Assembly: GCA_947594855.1 (NCBI GenBank)
Contig: CANQEL010000003.1
Span: 103,120 to 167,119 of the forward strand
DNA: 64,000 bases
Direction of reading: 5' to 3'
From: an uncultured Lachnospiraceae bacterium
GTDB taxonomy: Bacteria > Bacillota > Clostridia > Lachnospirales > Lachnospiraceae
Position numbers and translations under genes: made by a program
Shown here: positions 1-9,801 of the stretch, piece after piece
Numbering within the stretch: position 1 is the stretch's first letter
Layout of the letters: every line of letters begins with the position of its first letter
The notes under the pieces: model-generated
The model's input: only the letters and a program-made list of their open reading frames with translations
The model's database searches: none
What the model was told of the DNA's origin: nothing

Positions 1-3000
1 TTTTATCTTAATGTTCTTTACTGTACTGCAGCCATAAAAGGCTTTTTTACCAATCTTTTTAACACTTGCCGGTATAGTTACCTTTGTAAGTTTATTACAT
101 TTATAGAATGCTTTATTTCCTATTGAAGTAACATTATTACCAATGTTTACCGTCTGCAGTTTTTTATCTCCCTTAAATGCTCCGTTAGCAATAGAAGTAA
201 CTTTATACGAAACTCCGTCTATTAATACTTCATCAGGTATAACTACCTTTTTCTTAGGAGTATCAACACTGCTGAATTCTACCGTTTCTGACTGTAAAGC
301 CGCTCCTGTTACCATATACGTAACACCTTCAACAGGAACTTTATCCCCTTCATGATGAACAGCTGTCTTGTCAGCAGGCGGAATCTCCGTAGCGCCCGGA
401 ACTTTATTTTGACTATTACCTGTGTTACTGTCTGACGGCGCCTCTGTAACAGATGGAGTTTCCGTAACCTGTGGTCCTTCGGTTGCCTTTGGTTCCTCTG
501 TTGCTTTCGGTTCTTCCGTTACCTCAGGTTTTTCTGTTGCTTTCGGCTCCTCGGTTGCTTTCGGTTCTTCCGTTACCTTTGGTTCATCTGTTACCTTAGG
601 TTCTTCTGTTGCCTGTACTTCTACATCCCTTGTTTCCTGTTTTCCACATAACGTACATGTGTGGAATTCAGTTTTTCCATCATCTGATAACTTCCAAGCA
701 TCAAATGTATGTTCATCTGTAACAGCCGTTATCTCGCTTTCAGAATATTCACACACACTGCATACATGTTGCTTAATTCCCGTATCTTTGCAGGTTGCCG
801 GTTTTATCTCTTCCCATTTTCCAAAACTGTGGCCTTCTGTCGCATCTTCTACAGTACTGCGTGACAGCTCAGCCTCGCATATCGTGCAATATACCACTTC
901 TTCGTGGGAACCAGCTTTTACACAACTTGGTAATATTTCATTTTCCTTTACCGGATCACCGGCAACATGCTCATGATCCTTTTCAGTGACTCTTACAGTA
1001 CATTTAGCACTTGAAACAGCGCTTGCGGCTCCTGTAAATGTCGTCACCTTTAAAGTATATTCTCCGGCATCCGACTGTTTTACATTATCTATAATAAGGT
1101 TCTTATCAATCTGATTAGCAAGCTGTTCCTCGCCATGATACCATTGATAAGTATGCTCTCCCGCTGAAATTTCCGGAGATAACACAAGCTCTGAACCTTC
1201 TGCAACGGTTACTTTATTCTTCAAAGTAATTTTAGCCGGCTCTGCTACAGGTAAAACAACTGTTTCATTAGCTGCTTTCTCTTTTTCAGCAACCCTCTCT
1301 GAAATAAATCTGGCATCAATAATACTTCCATTCTGTATATCCGCATAATTCAGATTAATCTGCATGTTTTTGTTAATTCCTTCAACATCTTTGTATTCAC
1401 CTGCTACATTAACTGAATCAATTACATAGCCTTCTGAAGCTTTTACCGTAACAGTTTTGCTTTCACCTTCATGCAGCGTAAGCAGACCTATTGAAGAATC
1501 ATCTGAAGTAATTGTACCGCCCTCATCATGTGACAGGATAACTGTCTTTTCAGTATTCTGCGGAACCTCTCCATGCGAATCCACAGCTGCAATTGTAAAC
1601 GGACTGAAAGATTTAACCGTAATAATAAGTCCGTAAGGTGTTACCGTAATCGGAATCTCTTCAACTCCGGTAATCTGTCCGGTATTATCATCTGTTATAT
1701 AATGATAAGCTTTAAATGTTACTCCGTTAAGGCTTGAATCATAATTAAAGCCTTTCGGGAATCCTACAGATACCCTTACTCCCTGACCTGTCCTTACAAT
1801 CTGTTTTTTGCACAATGTAAGTTTGATATTATACGTATTGCTTGACAGAATATCCTCTTCTGCAACATCAATATTATCATCTTCAAGCAGCGTTTTTTCC
1901 ATTTGCTTGCTTTGTAAAGGTGTTGTTTCAGTTGTTACAAGCGTAAGCCTGTGAGAAATTTTACTGCTGATATCTACATCTTCCATTTCTCCGCTTTCCG
2001 TATTCTTACCAATCCATCCTCCTGTAGCCACATCAGATGTGTCAATAAGCTGCGGCTGGCCAAATACGTTCCAGTCATATCCCTGTGATTTATAGGTATA
2101 TGCTGCACACCTGAAACCTGCAAGATATGTTATATTAACCAACTCACGTCCCGTCTCTTTACTTGCAATACCTTCAAAATGAAGGCTATAGAAAACACCG
2201 TCGTCAGCAAACTGGGCACTTGGTGTAAAGTCAAATTCTATTGTTCTGTCTCCGTCAAATGTAAGATGGTCAATTGTACAATATTCACCTGCCGTTACAT
2301 TATCCCGGTTATTTGAAGTAGAATTTTCAAGAACAATCTTAAAATCTTCTTTTGAACCGGTATATGCAAGTTCCTGATCATATACTGCTGTTATATGGTG
2401 GCTTTCTCCTATATATAATGTTCCGCTCATACCCGGTGTAACCTTTTGAGGATAAGGCGGCGCAACATATCCATCATAATAAGTATTCTGATATGTTTGC
2501 GTCATAGCTGCAAACAGTGCAGGGTTGGTACCATAATAGCTACAGTAAAGACTTCCTTTTCTTACGGCTTCTACCGAAACATCCGGAGCTACATTCGTAA
2601 CAGCAAACTGCGCCAGCTGAAGGTGCGGCATATAGAATTTCAGATAGCTTTCTCCCATGCTGCTGTCATATCCCTTATCACCTTTCTGCATCTCCAAATC
2701 TAAACTATACATCTCAGGGCATACATATCCCCAGTCACTGTATTCCAGACTATTTTCATCATTAGATATTGCAAACCTTGCAACAATATATTCACCATTT
2801 TTTGCATTATCAGTGTAATTCATCCCTTTATAACTTACAAGCATTGTTCCTGACTTAATCACACCATCTTTTGCCTCAATATAGGAATCTTCACAAAGTT
2901 TTACTTTAAAATCACCGTCATTGTAAAACTCTACTCCTCTCAATGCTTCCTGATTAAGTATTGGATATGAAAATTCATAATTTGCTGCAGACATAACTCC

Positions 3001-4008
3001 CTGCGGAATGTGGTGCGCTGCCAAGTCATTTTCTCCTACAAGCAGGTACTGTTCTGTTTCAGCACCGCTTTTTTTCTCATTACTATATTCACCCATTCTG
3101 TCCTTAACCCTTGGGTCATCATGTGTAACGTCAACACCATACCATATTCCGTCAATCTCAACATAATTCCATATATGTTCACCGACTTCAGTCTGTGATG
3201 CGCGGTAAACTCCATATACGCATACACAAGGAATATCCAGTCTGTCTAAAACAGCTTTAAATGCCCTTGTATAGGCTTCACATACACCTTCTCCATATAT
3301 AAGACTGTCATAAGCTGTTCTGGAATTGCAATTTTCATTCGTAACCTCATCTTCATATTTATATATCATATGCTCTACGATATACTTATGAACTGCTTCA
3401 GTCATAGTCTTGGCAGGTGATTCATTTTCCCTTCCCGAAGCAGGTTTTGCTGCTTTTGCAATATCAACAACCTCATTTACTGCTTCTTCATATTTTACAA
3501 CAGCTTCCTCAATATTACCCGGTTCAAAACCCGGCATAAAATAATTATCTCTCTTGCCTGCGCCAAGATATCCATGGAAACCTGCGCTGTCCTTCTTAAC
3601 TCTTATGGATATTGCAGAAAAATCAACATAAAATACATCAGGGAAATCATTCTCGAATGCATCTCTTGCTGCTCCCATATCGTTTAACAGCTGCTGATTT
3701 CCTTCCAGCGCATAACTGGTAACCTGCTCCTCTGTTACATAACCGTTTTCAAGCAAATCACAGTCCTCGCCACGCTTAAAGGAACCGTCTTTATACATAT
3801 TGTACATTGCGTCGTACAGTTTTTTTGCTTCCGGAGTCAGCTGATAGTAAAAATACCTGTACTCATTTTCCCCGTTATCCTCCGCGGCAACTGATATGCC
3901 TGAATCTGTTGTTTCCTTTGCTGACACATTTACCACAGCCGCAATATTATATGGAATACACATAACGACTGCTAATGATGTAGCTAAAATTCTTTTTAAA
4001 GCTTTCAT
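1..4008 (-). CDS. Large secreted transglutaminase / Ig-like / LRR surface protein (3' end outside window)
   Basis: This frame is open from the ATG at 4008 to the window edge (1336 residues seen); it is absent from the ORF track because it has no stop here. I chose ATG 4008 over ATG 4014 because GGAGG lies 8 nt upstream of it. Residues 1-31 look like a signal peptide. A transglutaminase-like domain follows, with a probable Cys-His-Asp triad: Cys about 242 (GVCEAY), His about 277 (GEHIWNY), Asp about 293 (DVTHDDP). Then come beta-rich and Ig-like segments, CxxC-containing repeats (about 1010-1110), a Thr-Glu-Pro-Lys linker and a C-terminal BspA-type LRR_5 domain (AFYGCSTVKNIKIK at the edge). 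It probably acts at the cell surface; whether the transglutaminase fold is a crosslinker or a protease is unknown. The c-di-GMP riboswitch upstream suggests regulation by that second messenger. Confidence 0.85.
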   Translation of the reverse strand, partial: MKALKRILATSLAVVMCIPYNIAAVVNVSAKETTDSGISVAAEDNGENEYRYFYYQLTPEAKKLYDAMYNMYKDGSFKRGEDCDLLENGYVTEEQVTSYALEGNQQLLNDMGAARDAFENDFPDVFYVDFSAISIRVKKDSAGFHGYLGAGKRDNYFMPGFEPGNIEEAVVKYEEAVNEVVDIAKAAKPASGRENESPAKTMTEAVHKYIVEHMIYKYEDEVTNENCNSRTAYDSLIYGEGVCEAYTRAFKAVLDRLDIPCVCVYGVYRASQTEVGEHIWNYVEIDGIWYGVDVTHDDPRVKDRMGEYSNEKKSGAETEQYLLVGENDLAAHHIPQGVMSAANYEFSYPILNQEALRGVEFYNDGDFKVKLCEDSYIEAKDGVIKSGTMLVSYKGMNYTDNAKNGEYIVARFAISNDENSLEYSDWGYVCPEMYSLDLEMQKGDKGYDSSMGESYLKFYMPHLQLAQFAVTNVAPDVSVEAVRKGSLYCSYYGTNPALFAAMTQTYQNTYYDGYVAPPYPQKVTPGMSGTLYIGESHHITAVYDQELAYTGSKEDFKIVLENSTSNNRDNVTAGEYCTIDHLTFDGDRTIEFDFTPSAQFADDGVFYSLHFEGIASKETGRELVNITYLAGFRCAAYTYKSQGYDWNVFGQPQLIDTSDVATGGWIGKNTESGEMEDVDISSKISHRLTLVTTETTPLQSKQMEKTLLEDDNIDVAEEDILSSNTYNIKLTLCKKQIVRTGQGVRVSVGFPKGFNYDSSLNGVTFKAYHYITDDNTGQITGVEEIPITVTPYGLIITVKSFSPFTIAAVDSHGEVPQNTEKTVILSHDEGGTITSDDSSIGLLTLHEGESKTVTVKASEGYVIDSVNVAGEYKDVEGINKNMQINLNYADIQNGSIIDARFISERVAEKEKAANETVVLPVAEPAKITLKNKVTVAEGSELVLSPEISAGEHTYQWYHGEEQLANQIDKNLIIDNVKQSDAGEYTLKVTTFTGAASAVSSAKCTVRVTEKDHEHVAGDPVKENEILPSCVKAGSHEEVVYCTICEAELSRSTVEDATEGHSFGKWEEIKPATCKDTGIKQHVCSVCEYSESEITAVTDEHTFDAWKLSDDGKTEFHTCTLCGKQETRDVEVQATEEPKVTDEPKVTEEPKATEEPKATEKPEVTEEPKATEEPKATEGPQVTETPSVTEAPSDSNTGNSQNKVPGATEIPPADKTAVHHEGDKVPVEGVTYMVTGAALQSETVEFSSVDTPKKKVVIPDEVLIDGVSYKVTSIANGAFKGDKKLQTVNIGNNVTSIGNKAFYKCNKLTKVTIPASVKKIGKKAFYGCSTVKNIKIK
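421..625 (-). repeat. Degenerate 18-bp tandem repeats encoding TEEPKA/TEEPKV linker
   Basis: About ten consecutive 18-bp units encode a Thr-Glu-(Glu/Lys/Asp)-Pro-(Lys/Glu)-(Ala/Val/Pro) linker inside the large surface protein. Such in-frame repeats are prone to slippage that changes linker length without breaking the frame. The shadow ORF 422..976 on the plus strand is produced by this repetitiveness. Confidence 0.85.
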
Positions 4009-4119
4009 TTTCATGTCCTCCTATTTTTTATTCAGGAAAATAACTTAATTCCGAATCTTAGCCGATTTATTCCATATGATATACAAAATAAAAATCGCCC
4101 ACACCAAAAGCAGACGACT

Positions 4120-4215
4120 TTAAGCGTCTAATTCGGCAACCGGCTGTCATAGTCCCAAGACCTTAGACCCCTGGCTTTGCGTCCCTGCTTTTCAACAAGT
4201 TTGCTATTATCGTTA
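4120..4215 (-). ncRNA. Cyclic di-GMP-I (GEMM-I) riboswitch
   Basis: Read on the minus strand, the leader of the surface-protein gene contains the GEMM-I signature blocks in order: AGCAAAC, TTGAAAA, GGGACGCAAAGCC, GGGGTCTAAGG and AGCCGGTTGCCGAA. These match the conserved ligand-binding core and tetraloop/receptor parts of the class I c-di-GMP aptamer. The core spans about 4132-4210. The aptamer ends roughly 120 nt upstream of the ATG at 4008. A downstream CTGCTTTT can pair with AAAAGCAG inside the aptamer, a possible switching pairing (inference). No obvious U-tract terminator directly follows, so whether it controls transcription or translation is open. Confidence 0.88.
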
Positions 4216-4312
4216 AACTTATTTTGTTAATTTCCTAGCACTATTCTATGAATTACATATGCCAATGTCAAGTGTTTTTTCAAAAATTTCCCATTGTTTA
4301 TTTTTATTTTAA

Positions 4313-4768
4313 ATATACCGGAACATTTACGATGCTTCTGTAGGTACAGAAGAACTGGCACATCTTGAAATTGTTGCTTCTATTATTCATCAGCTTACAA
4401 AAGATCTTACTCCTGACCAGATAGCTGCATCAGGCTTTGACAAATACTATGTAGACCATACGCTTGGAATATGGCCTCAGGCAGCCGGTGGAATTCCTTT
4501 CAATGCGTGTGAATTCCAGTGCAAAGGGGACCCTCTTACAGATTTGTATGAAGATATGGCAGCAGAACAGAAAGCAAGAAGCACCTATGACAATATTCTC
4601 AGACTCGTTAAAGATCCTGAAGTTGCCGACCCTATACGTTTCCTTCGTGAACGTGAGATTGTGCATTTCCAGCGTTTCGGCGAAGCACTCAGAAGGGTTC
4701 AGGATACTCTTAATCCTAAAAACTTTTATGCTTACAATCCTTCAATTGATAAAAACAGCTGTAAATAA
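4313..4768 (+). pseudogene. 5'-truncated manganese catalase / CotJC-family remnant
   Basis: An open frame with no proper start covers the C-terminal part of a CotJC/Mn-catalase-like protein: VGTEELAHLE (metal-ligand helix with Glu and His), DHTLGIWPQAAGGIPF, then REREIVHFQRFGEALRRVQD, the second Glu/His metal-ligand helix. The frame begins just after an in-frame stop at 4310-4312, and the N-terminal half of the ferritin-like fold is missing. Upstream sequence is the divergent riboswitch leader, so no start, RBS or promoter is available. In Clostridia such proteins are spore coat or oxidative-stress proteins. I read it as a decaying gene fragment. ORFs 4464..4775 and 4430..4666 are shadows. 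Confidence 0.75.
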
Positions 4769-4790
4769 ATATTGAAGTCAGAAAAAAACA

Positions 4791-4829
4791 GACAGCATAT
4801 AAGGCATACACCTTTTATGCTGTCTTTCA
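4791..4829 (-). terminator. Rho-independent terminator after the GH43 gene
   Basis: The stem GACAGCATA/TATGCTGTC (4791-4799 with 4816-4824) is followed on the minus strand by TGTTTTTTC and on the plus strand by TTTC. It probably ends the GH43 operon and may also work for the opposite strand. Confidence 0.7.
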
Positions 4830-4847
4830 TCTGAATTTATGATACGG

Positions 4848-6308
4848 CTAATCCAGGCTCCATGATTCCAGACCCAGTACTGCATCTGCATTATCCGATT
4901 CATATAAAATAAATATATCAAAAACACCATCGAGGTTTTTTTCTATCTGTGTTTTCAGCATTACAGCAGAATCCGACTCAGGCACATCTATGGCTGCAAT
5001 AACATTATCCTCACCGAGTCCGCCTGCATATAACTTCACTTTACCTTTAGAATTACTATTAATAACATTTATTACAAATTCATTTGTCTTATCACTGCAC
5101 AGATTCACGCTGTCAAGTCCTACAAAACTTCGCGTACCTCCAAACACAAGCTCCTGCGCTGCTTCTCCGGCAGTTTTTACGCCTTCTCCCCATGCAAACG
5201 CCCTGTTTGCCTTATAAGGGTTATAATTCTTTATGGGGTTCTTTATACCGGCCCTCGTCATTTTCTCAACAACAATCGAACCATCATCTTTTACTGAAAC
5301 CAAATCAATATACGTTGTCCTGTAAGCGCAGCCTGTTTCAGCGTTAAACTTCAATCCCAAATCTATCTCATACTGCGGCGTATGATAAAACATATACAAT
5401 TTATCCTGAATCTGGAGCATACAGTGATGATTATTTCCCCACGCACCGGTTGAGAAATCCTCACTCTGTCCCGGATTCTTCATAATTATTCCCTTATATT
5501 CAAATGGTCCCATAGGCTTATCACTTACCATATAAGCAATCTGAGCCTTTCCGTCTGCCCTTTCAGCGGCATCTGACCAGTTTGTACAGTAACTGTAATA
5601 ATATTTTCCATTAATTTTATTAATTCCTGAATCCTCAAAAAGATAAGGAGCATCTATCAGTACAGGTTCTCCGTCTATCCCTGTCATGTCAGCATTAAGT
5701 TTTGCAACACGTGCAGTTCTTGGGTTTATATCTTTTCCATCCGGAACCCCTCCGCCAAAATATATATACGCCGTTCCATCCTCTTCTACCAATACTGCCG
5801 GGTCAAACAGCCACAGTACATCTTCGCATCCGGGCATATCATGTGTAATCATAGGCCTCCCTATCGGGTCAGTCCAGGGACCGGTTGGTGAATCAGAAGT
5901 AAGAACACCTATACTTGAAGCTGAATTCGCAAAATATAAAAAGAATTTAATTACCATCTCTCCTGTAACTTTATCCGGCACTTTATTATAACATACAGCC
6001 GGAGCCCATGAATTAGCCGCCCATTTTGCTATTCCTTTTTTTCCTTTTTTATCATCATCCGCAATCTGGATTTCACCTTCATCTGTCCAGTTCAGCATAT
6101 CCTCAGATGATATACAATTAATGCTTTTTATATTACTATATTCATTTTTCGGATATATTCCATCACCGGAAATAAGGCTGTCTGAATCATTGCTTCCATA
6201 TACATACACCTTTCCCTCATAGTATACAGCATATGGATCAGCCATAAATCTCTGGGCAATAATCGGATTATTGTCACCAATTTTCTTTTTAATATTTATA
6301 GAATTCAT
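4848..6308 (-). CDS. Cytoplasmic GH43 arabinofuranosidase/xylosidase
   Basis: A glycoside hydrolase family 43 enzyme of 486 aa without signal peptide, probably cleaving imported arabino- or xylo-oligosaccharides in the cytosol. The five-bladed propeller residues are visible: catalytic base Asp24 in FMADPYAVYY, the pKa-modulating Asp in LFDPAVLVEEDGTAYIYFGG, and the general acid Glu in FEDSGINKINGKYYYSY. About 100 C-terminal residues form a beta-rich module resembling CBM6. I chose ATG 6308 over the ORF-track start because GGAGGAG lies 4-5 nt upstream of it and the extra 16 residues look untranslated. It is the last gene of the arabinan cluster, followed by a terminator. Exact linkage specificity cannot be told from sequence. 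Confidence 0.87.
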   Translation of the reverse strand: MNSINIKKKIGDNNPIIAQRFMADPYAVYYEGKVYVYGSNDSDSLISGDGIYPKNEYSNIKSINCISSEDMLNWTDEGEIQIADDDKKGKKGIAKWAANSWAPAVCYNKVPDKVTGEMVIKFFLYFANSASSIGVLTSDSPTGPWTDPIGRPMITHDMPGCEDVLWLFDPAVLVEEDGTAYIYFGGGVPDGKDINPRTARVAKLNADMTGIDGEPVLIDAPYLFEDSGINKINGKYYYSYCTNWSDAAERADGKAQIAYMVSDKPMGPFEYKGIIMKNPGQSEDFSTGAWGNNHHCMLQIQDKLYMFYHTPQYEIDLGLKFNAETGCAYRTTYIDLVSVKDDGSIVVEKMTRAGIKNPIKNYNPYKANRAFAWGEGVKTAGEAAQELVFGGTRSFVGLDSVNLCSDKTNEFVINVINSNSKGKVKLYAGGLGEDNVIAAIDVPESDSAVMLKTQIEKNLDGVFDIFILYESDNADAVLGLESWSLD

Positions 6309-6406
6309 ACATCTCCTCCAAAATAATAATTTGTATACAACAGCAGGTGTAAGCATACATACTCACACCTGCATTGATAATTATATGATTTCTTTTAACC
6401 CGGATA

Positions 6407-8542
6407 TTAGTTCAATATAGCTGCCTTATAGTAATCAAAATCAACATATCCGCCGGCTTCAGATGTAGCATAATTAGTAAGCCATGTTCTTGTACCCATA
6501 AATGTTGTTTTTGTTGAAAAACCTATTTTAAGCTGTTTTCCAATCTTAGTCCAACTCTGTCCGTCAAGGCTGTAATAAAAATCGGCAGTGTCAGCTCTGG
6601 TATTACCTGTATTAAAATGATATTCAATCTTAAGATATACCGGCATGTCACCGTCTACCTTATCAGCCGTTTCGTTTTCAGTAATTCCATCAGTATTTGC
6701 CGGTCTATTTTCATTACATGAACCGCTTCCCTGGAATACATATCTGCTGCCATCTGTATCGCATTTGACTCCAACCATTCCATAATCGCTTCCCACGGCA
6801 ACCAGTCCTGCATAATCTCCCGGTTTCATACCGCTTGTAATTATTGAAGTCTCAGAAACATATCCCGGTCCGACAGTTCTCTGCGTAAGCGAATTCCTTG
6901 CGAACCATACATTGTTGCATGTACGGCCGTTTCTAATTCTGTAATAACCCGGATTCTCTGTTACTGACCAATTATCATTGTCAGGATTGTGATTCCACTG
7001 CCATACAAGCTTAAGCTTATCGCCCTCTGCATATGTGAAATCATCATCACCTGTTATATAATTTTCTTTATCGCTCTTATTAAGCCTTATAGTAAGAGGC
7101 TCGGTCACTTTATCTGCCGTACTCTGACAGGATACAAATTCATCATTCTTATTATAGTAACCCATCATTGGCCAGTCTTTATAATTATGCTCTTCACCCT
7201 GGTCATCAGTATAAGAATAATCCCAGTTTACTGCAAGAATAGAAGGTATACGTCCTACAGCGTCATGATCCTGGAAAAGTATTCCATACCAGTCGCCGTA
7301 TATTGTATCAACTATACCGCCCTGCGCAATTCCTGTTCCGTATTCATATGTCGACCCCTGGAATACAATCTGTTCTTCCCAGTCCGAAGGTTCACTGTCA
7401 AGAAGCTTTTTGCTTCTGTAACATACCTCTGTACGGAACCATCCTGTTGAAGGAGATGCAATAATCATAAGATAATAGTAATCACCTATCTTGTATGCAT
7501 GTACGCCTTCCCAAAGTCCCCATGTCGAAGGCTGTGGAAAAAGCACCTTCCTGTCGCCGACTTTTTCTACTGTTCCCATATTAAACAGACGACTATCATC
7601 GGCTGCCTCTTCGCTAAGGGCTATCTCCTGTAATGACGAACCCGCATATATTACATACATATGACCGTCGTCAAACAGAAGCGCCGGATCATGGAAACTG
7701 TCTTTGATGAAATATCCGTTCCATTCTCCATTTTCAATATCATCTGTCGTAAATACGAAGAATCCATATCCGTTACTGTTAAATATTACATAAAACTTTC
7801 CTTCGTAATACCTTATTGCTGCCGCCCATGAACCGTTTCCATATACCTGCTTTCCGTTCTCAAGGTTATTGGCATCATCATCAAACAGGGTATCGTATAC
7901 ATAATTAACTATTTCCCAATGAACAAGGTCTGTGGATTTCATTATCGGAGCTCCCGGACACATATTCATTGTTGTACTCACCATGTAATAATTACCGCCT
8001 ACACGGATAAAATCACAGTCAGGCACATCTGAGAATACCGTAGGATACTCTGCTACCGTAAGGTTATTCATATCAAGCGACGGAACAGGCGTTTCTGTAG
8101 GTTCCGCCGTAGGTCCGCTATTTGTGGGAGATGGTACAGGTTCATTCACTACAGGTGTTGTAGGAACAGGAGCCGGCTGGTTAATATCTCCCGGTGTTAC
8201 CTTAACCTTACATTTCAATGTCTTCTTTGAAGCACCTGACATTGCAACTGTGGCTTTGATAACAGCACTTCCTTTTTTCTTAGCTGTTATAACGGCCTTA
8301 TTGCTGCCCTTTTTCTTAACTGAAGCCACCTTTGTCTTTGTGGATTTCCATTTAATACTTTTTATTTTTTTGCCAACTACTTTAATAGTTTTTTTGTTTC
8401 CTGCAGCCATATTAAGCTTTGTTTTATTAAGTTTTACTTTACCTGCCGCATCTGCGGGAACTGTTACAACTATAAGAGACAGCGCCATGGCACATATAGA
8501 TATGCCTGCAACAGCTTTCTGTAATTTCTTTTTCAAGTCCAT
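6407..8542 (-). CDS. Secreted GH43 glycosidase with N-terminal Big2 domain
   Basis: A 711-aa extracellular enzyme. It has a signal peptide (KKKLQKAVAGISICAMALS, cleavage near ADAA), a lysine-rich Big2-type Ig-like domain (about 35-115) and a Pro/Thr-rich linker (about 117-160). The GH43 catalytic domain carries likely acidic residues in PDCDFIRVGG, FHDPALLFDDG and WEGVHAYKIGDYYY. A C-terminal beta-sandwich (about 500-711, FYYSLDGQSWTKIG) resembles the accessory domain of GH43 beta-xylosidases and arabinofuranosidases. It likely trims arabinan or arabinoxylan side chains at the cell surface. RBS GGAGG lies 11 nt before ATG 8542, slightly long. It follows the CBM/LRR protein by 50 nt and precedes the cytosolic GH43. 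Confidence 0.87.
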   Translation of the reverse strand: MDLKKKLQKAVAGISICAMALSLIVVTVPADAAGKVKLNKTKLNMAAGNKKTIKVVGKKIKSIKWKSTKTKVASVKKKGSNKAVITAKKKGSAVIKATVAMSGASKKTLKCKVKVTPGDINQPAPVPTTPVVNEPVPSPTNSGPTAEPTETPVPSLDMNNLTVAEYPTVFSDVPDCDFIRVGGNYYMVSTTMNMCPGAPIMKSTDLVHWEIVNYVYDTLFDDDANNLENGKQVYGNGSWAAAIRYYEGKFYVIFNSNGYGFFVFTTDDIENGEWNGYFIKDSFHDPALLFDDGHMYVIYAGSSLQEIALSEEAADDSRLFNMGTVEKVGDRKVLFPQPSTWGLWEGVHAYKIGDYYYLMIIASPSTGWFRTEVCYRSKKLLDSEPSDWEEQIVFQGSTYEYGTGIAQGGIVDTIYGDWYGILFQDHDAVGRIPSILAVNWDYSYTDDQGEEHNYKDWPMMGYYNKNDEFVSCQSTADKVTEPLTIRLNKSDKENYITGDDDFTYAEGDKLKLVWQWNHNPDNDNWSVTENPGYYRIRNGRTCNNVWFARNSLTQRTVGPGYVSETSIITSGMKPGDYAGLVAVGSDYGMVGVKCDTDGSRYVFQGSGSCNENRPANTDGITENETADKVDGDMPVYLKIEYHFNTGNTRADTADFYYSLDGQSWTKIGKQLKIGFSTKTTFMGTRTWLTNYATSEAGGYVDFDYYKAAILN

Positions 8543-8592
8543 AAATTAATATACCTCCAATTGGCAATAACCCCTTTTCTACATTACGTTAT

Positions 8593-9723
8593 TTATTTAA
8601 TCTTTGCCTTTGTTGGAAGTCCTGCTTTTTTAAGAAGTTTCTTATATGCCTTCTTTTTAGCCTTTGGAACCTTTACTGTCGCTTTCTTGCTGATACCTTT
8701 AAATGCTTTCTTGCCAATCTTAAGAGAATTTGATTTAATGGTAATCTTCTTAAGCGAACTGCAGTTAGCAAATGCACTCTTGCCAATAGTCGTCACATTT
8801 GCGCCTATGGTAAGATTTTTAATATCAGAATCCTGGAACGCCTTGGCATTAATAGTCGTTACCTTATATGCACGTTCCTCAATAGTTACTGTATCAGGAA
8901 TATTAAGTTTCTTTCCTGCTTCTCCGCCTATAACAGCTACAGTATCATTATCTATAACCTTGTAATCAATATTTCCAACTGTCTCTTCATAACCCGGTTC
9001 AAGATACTCCGGTGCCGGTTCTGCAGGAGTTTCTACAGCATCTGGTGCATCTGTCTGCTGTACAGGCGGTACTGTAGATGCAGGCGCCTTCGTAGGTTCA
9101 ACATAATCTCTAATTGAGAAATTATCAATATAATATTCTTCTTTATTCGGATCTTCATACGCATTATTCACATGCTCCTGCGTTGCTTCCGGATATGCAA
9201 ATTCAAGATAAACAAAATCCTGCTCCTTGTCATATGTAAAATCAATGCTTATCCTTTCCCATTCATTCATTGGAGCCGCATTAGGCTGTCCATACTGGGT
9301 ATAGTCAGGCATTGTATGTACAATACACGCTCTGTTAGTACCATACTCGCCCTTTGATGTCGTTGTTTCGCCATTCTCATGATAAATATCAAACGTAATA
9401 GTATATTTCTTACCAACCTCAAGCTTGCCAATCTTGCATGCAAAAACTGCGTTTTCCCAATAACCGGTACGGTTAGAAACCTTTATACAGTTACCTGACT
9501 CCGTACTTCCTCCGTAATTGCTATTCATACCTTCTACAAGTGTAAGTGTACAGCCGTTTCCGTATATGCCTGCATCCTTATCTTCCGTGAATCCATTATC
9601 AAAATTATCACTGTAAATATCTCCTGCAGCTACGGCTTTGTTAGCATTGCCACTAACAATCATGCCTGATACAAAGCAGATTGCTGCGCATCCTGCTATT
9701 GCCTTAAATAGTTTTTTCCTCAT
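8593..9723 (-). CDS. Secreted carbohydrate-binding protein with BspA-type LRR tail
   Basis: A 376-aa secreted protein. Signal peptide MRKKLFKAIAGCAAICFVSG is followed by a jelly-roll domain typical of CBM4/9-like modules (NFDNGFTEDKDAGIYG, KKYTITFDIYHE, ERISIDFTYD, YYIDNFSIRDY), a Pro/Thr/Ala linker, and a C-terminal LRR_5-like domain (ANVTTIGKSAFANCSSLKKITIKS) ending in a very basic stretch. No catalytic domain is visible. I chose ATG 9723 (GGAGG 8 nt upstream) because the ORF-track ATG overlaps the Shine-Dalgarno. It probably tethers arabinose-containing polymer to the cell and is the first gene of the glycosidase set. Confidence 0.8.
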   Translation of the reverse strand: MRKKLFKAIAGCAAICFVSGMIVSGNANKAVAAGDIYSDNFDNGFTEDKDAGIYGNGCTLTLVEGMNSNYGGSTESGNCIKVSNRTGYWENAVFACKIGKLEVGKKYTITFDIYHENGETTTSKGEYGTNRACIVHTMPDYTQYGQPNAAPMNEWERISIDFTYDKEQDFVYLEFAYPEATQEHVNNAYEDPNKEEYYIDNFSIRDYVEPTKAPASTVPPVQQTDAPDAVETPAEPAPEYLEPGYEETVGNIDYKVIDNDTVAVIGGEAGKKLNIPDTVTIEERAYKVTTINAKAFQDSDIKNLTIGANVTTIGKSAFANCSSLKKITIKSNSLKIGKKAFKGISKKATVKVPKAKKKAYKKLLKKAGLPTKAKIK

Positions 9724-9801
9724 TATGCTTACCTCCATAAATTTTATATTATAGTATCAAATACTAATAATTAATTATAACATACACGCCATAGCGTGGA
9801 T

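Noticed and set aside
422-976. 184-aa plus-strand ORF rich in Ser/Gly/Phe repeats
   Set aside because: It is the antisense of the TEEPKA tandem repeats and CxxC region of the large minus-strand surface protein; no RBS or promoter.
6342-6373. Hairpin GCAGGTGT/ACACCTGC between the two GH43 genes as a terminator
   Set aside because: No U-tract follows on the minus strand; more likely an RNA-stability hairpin, too weak to call.
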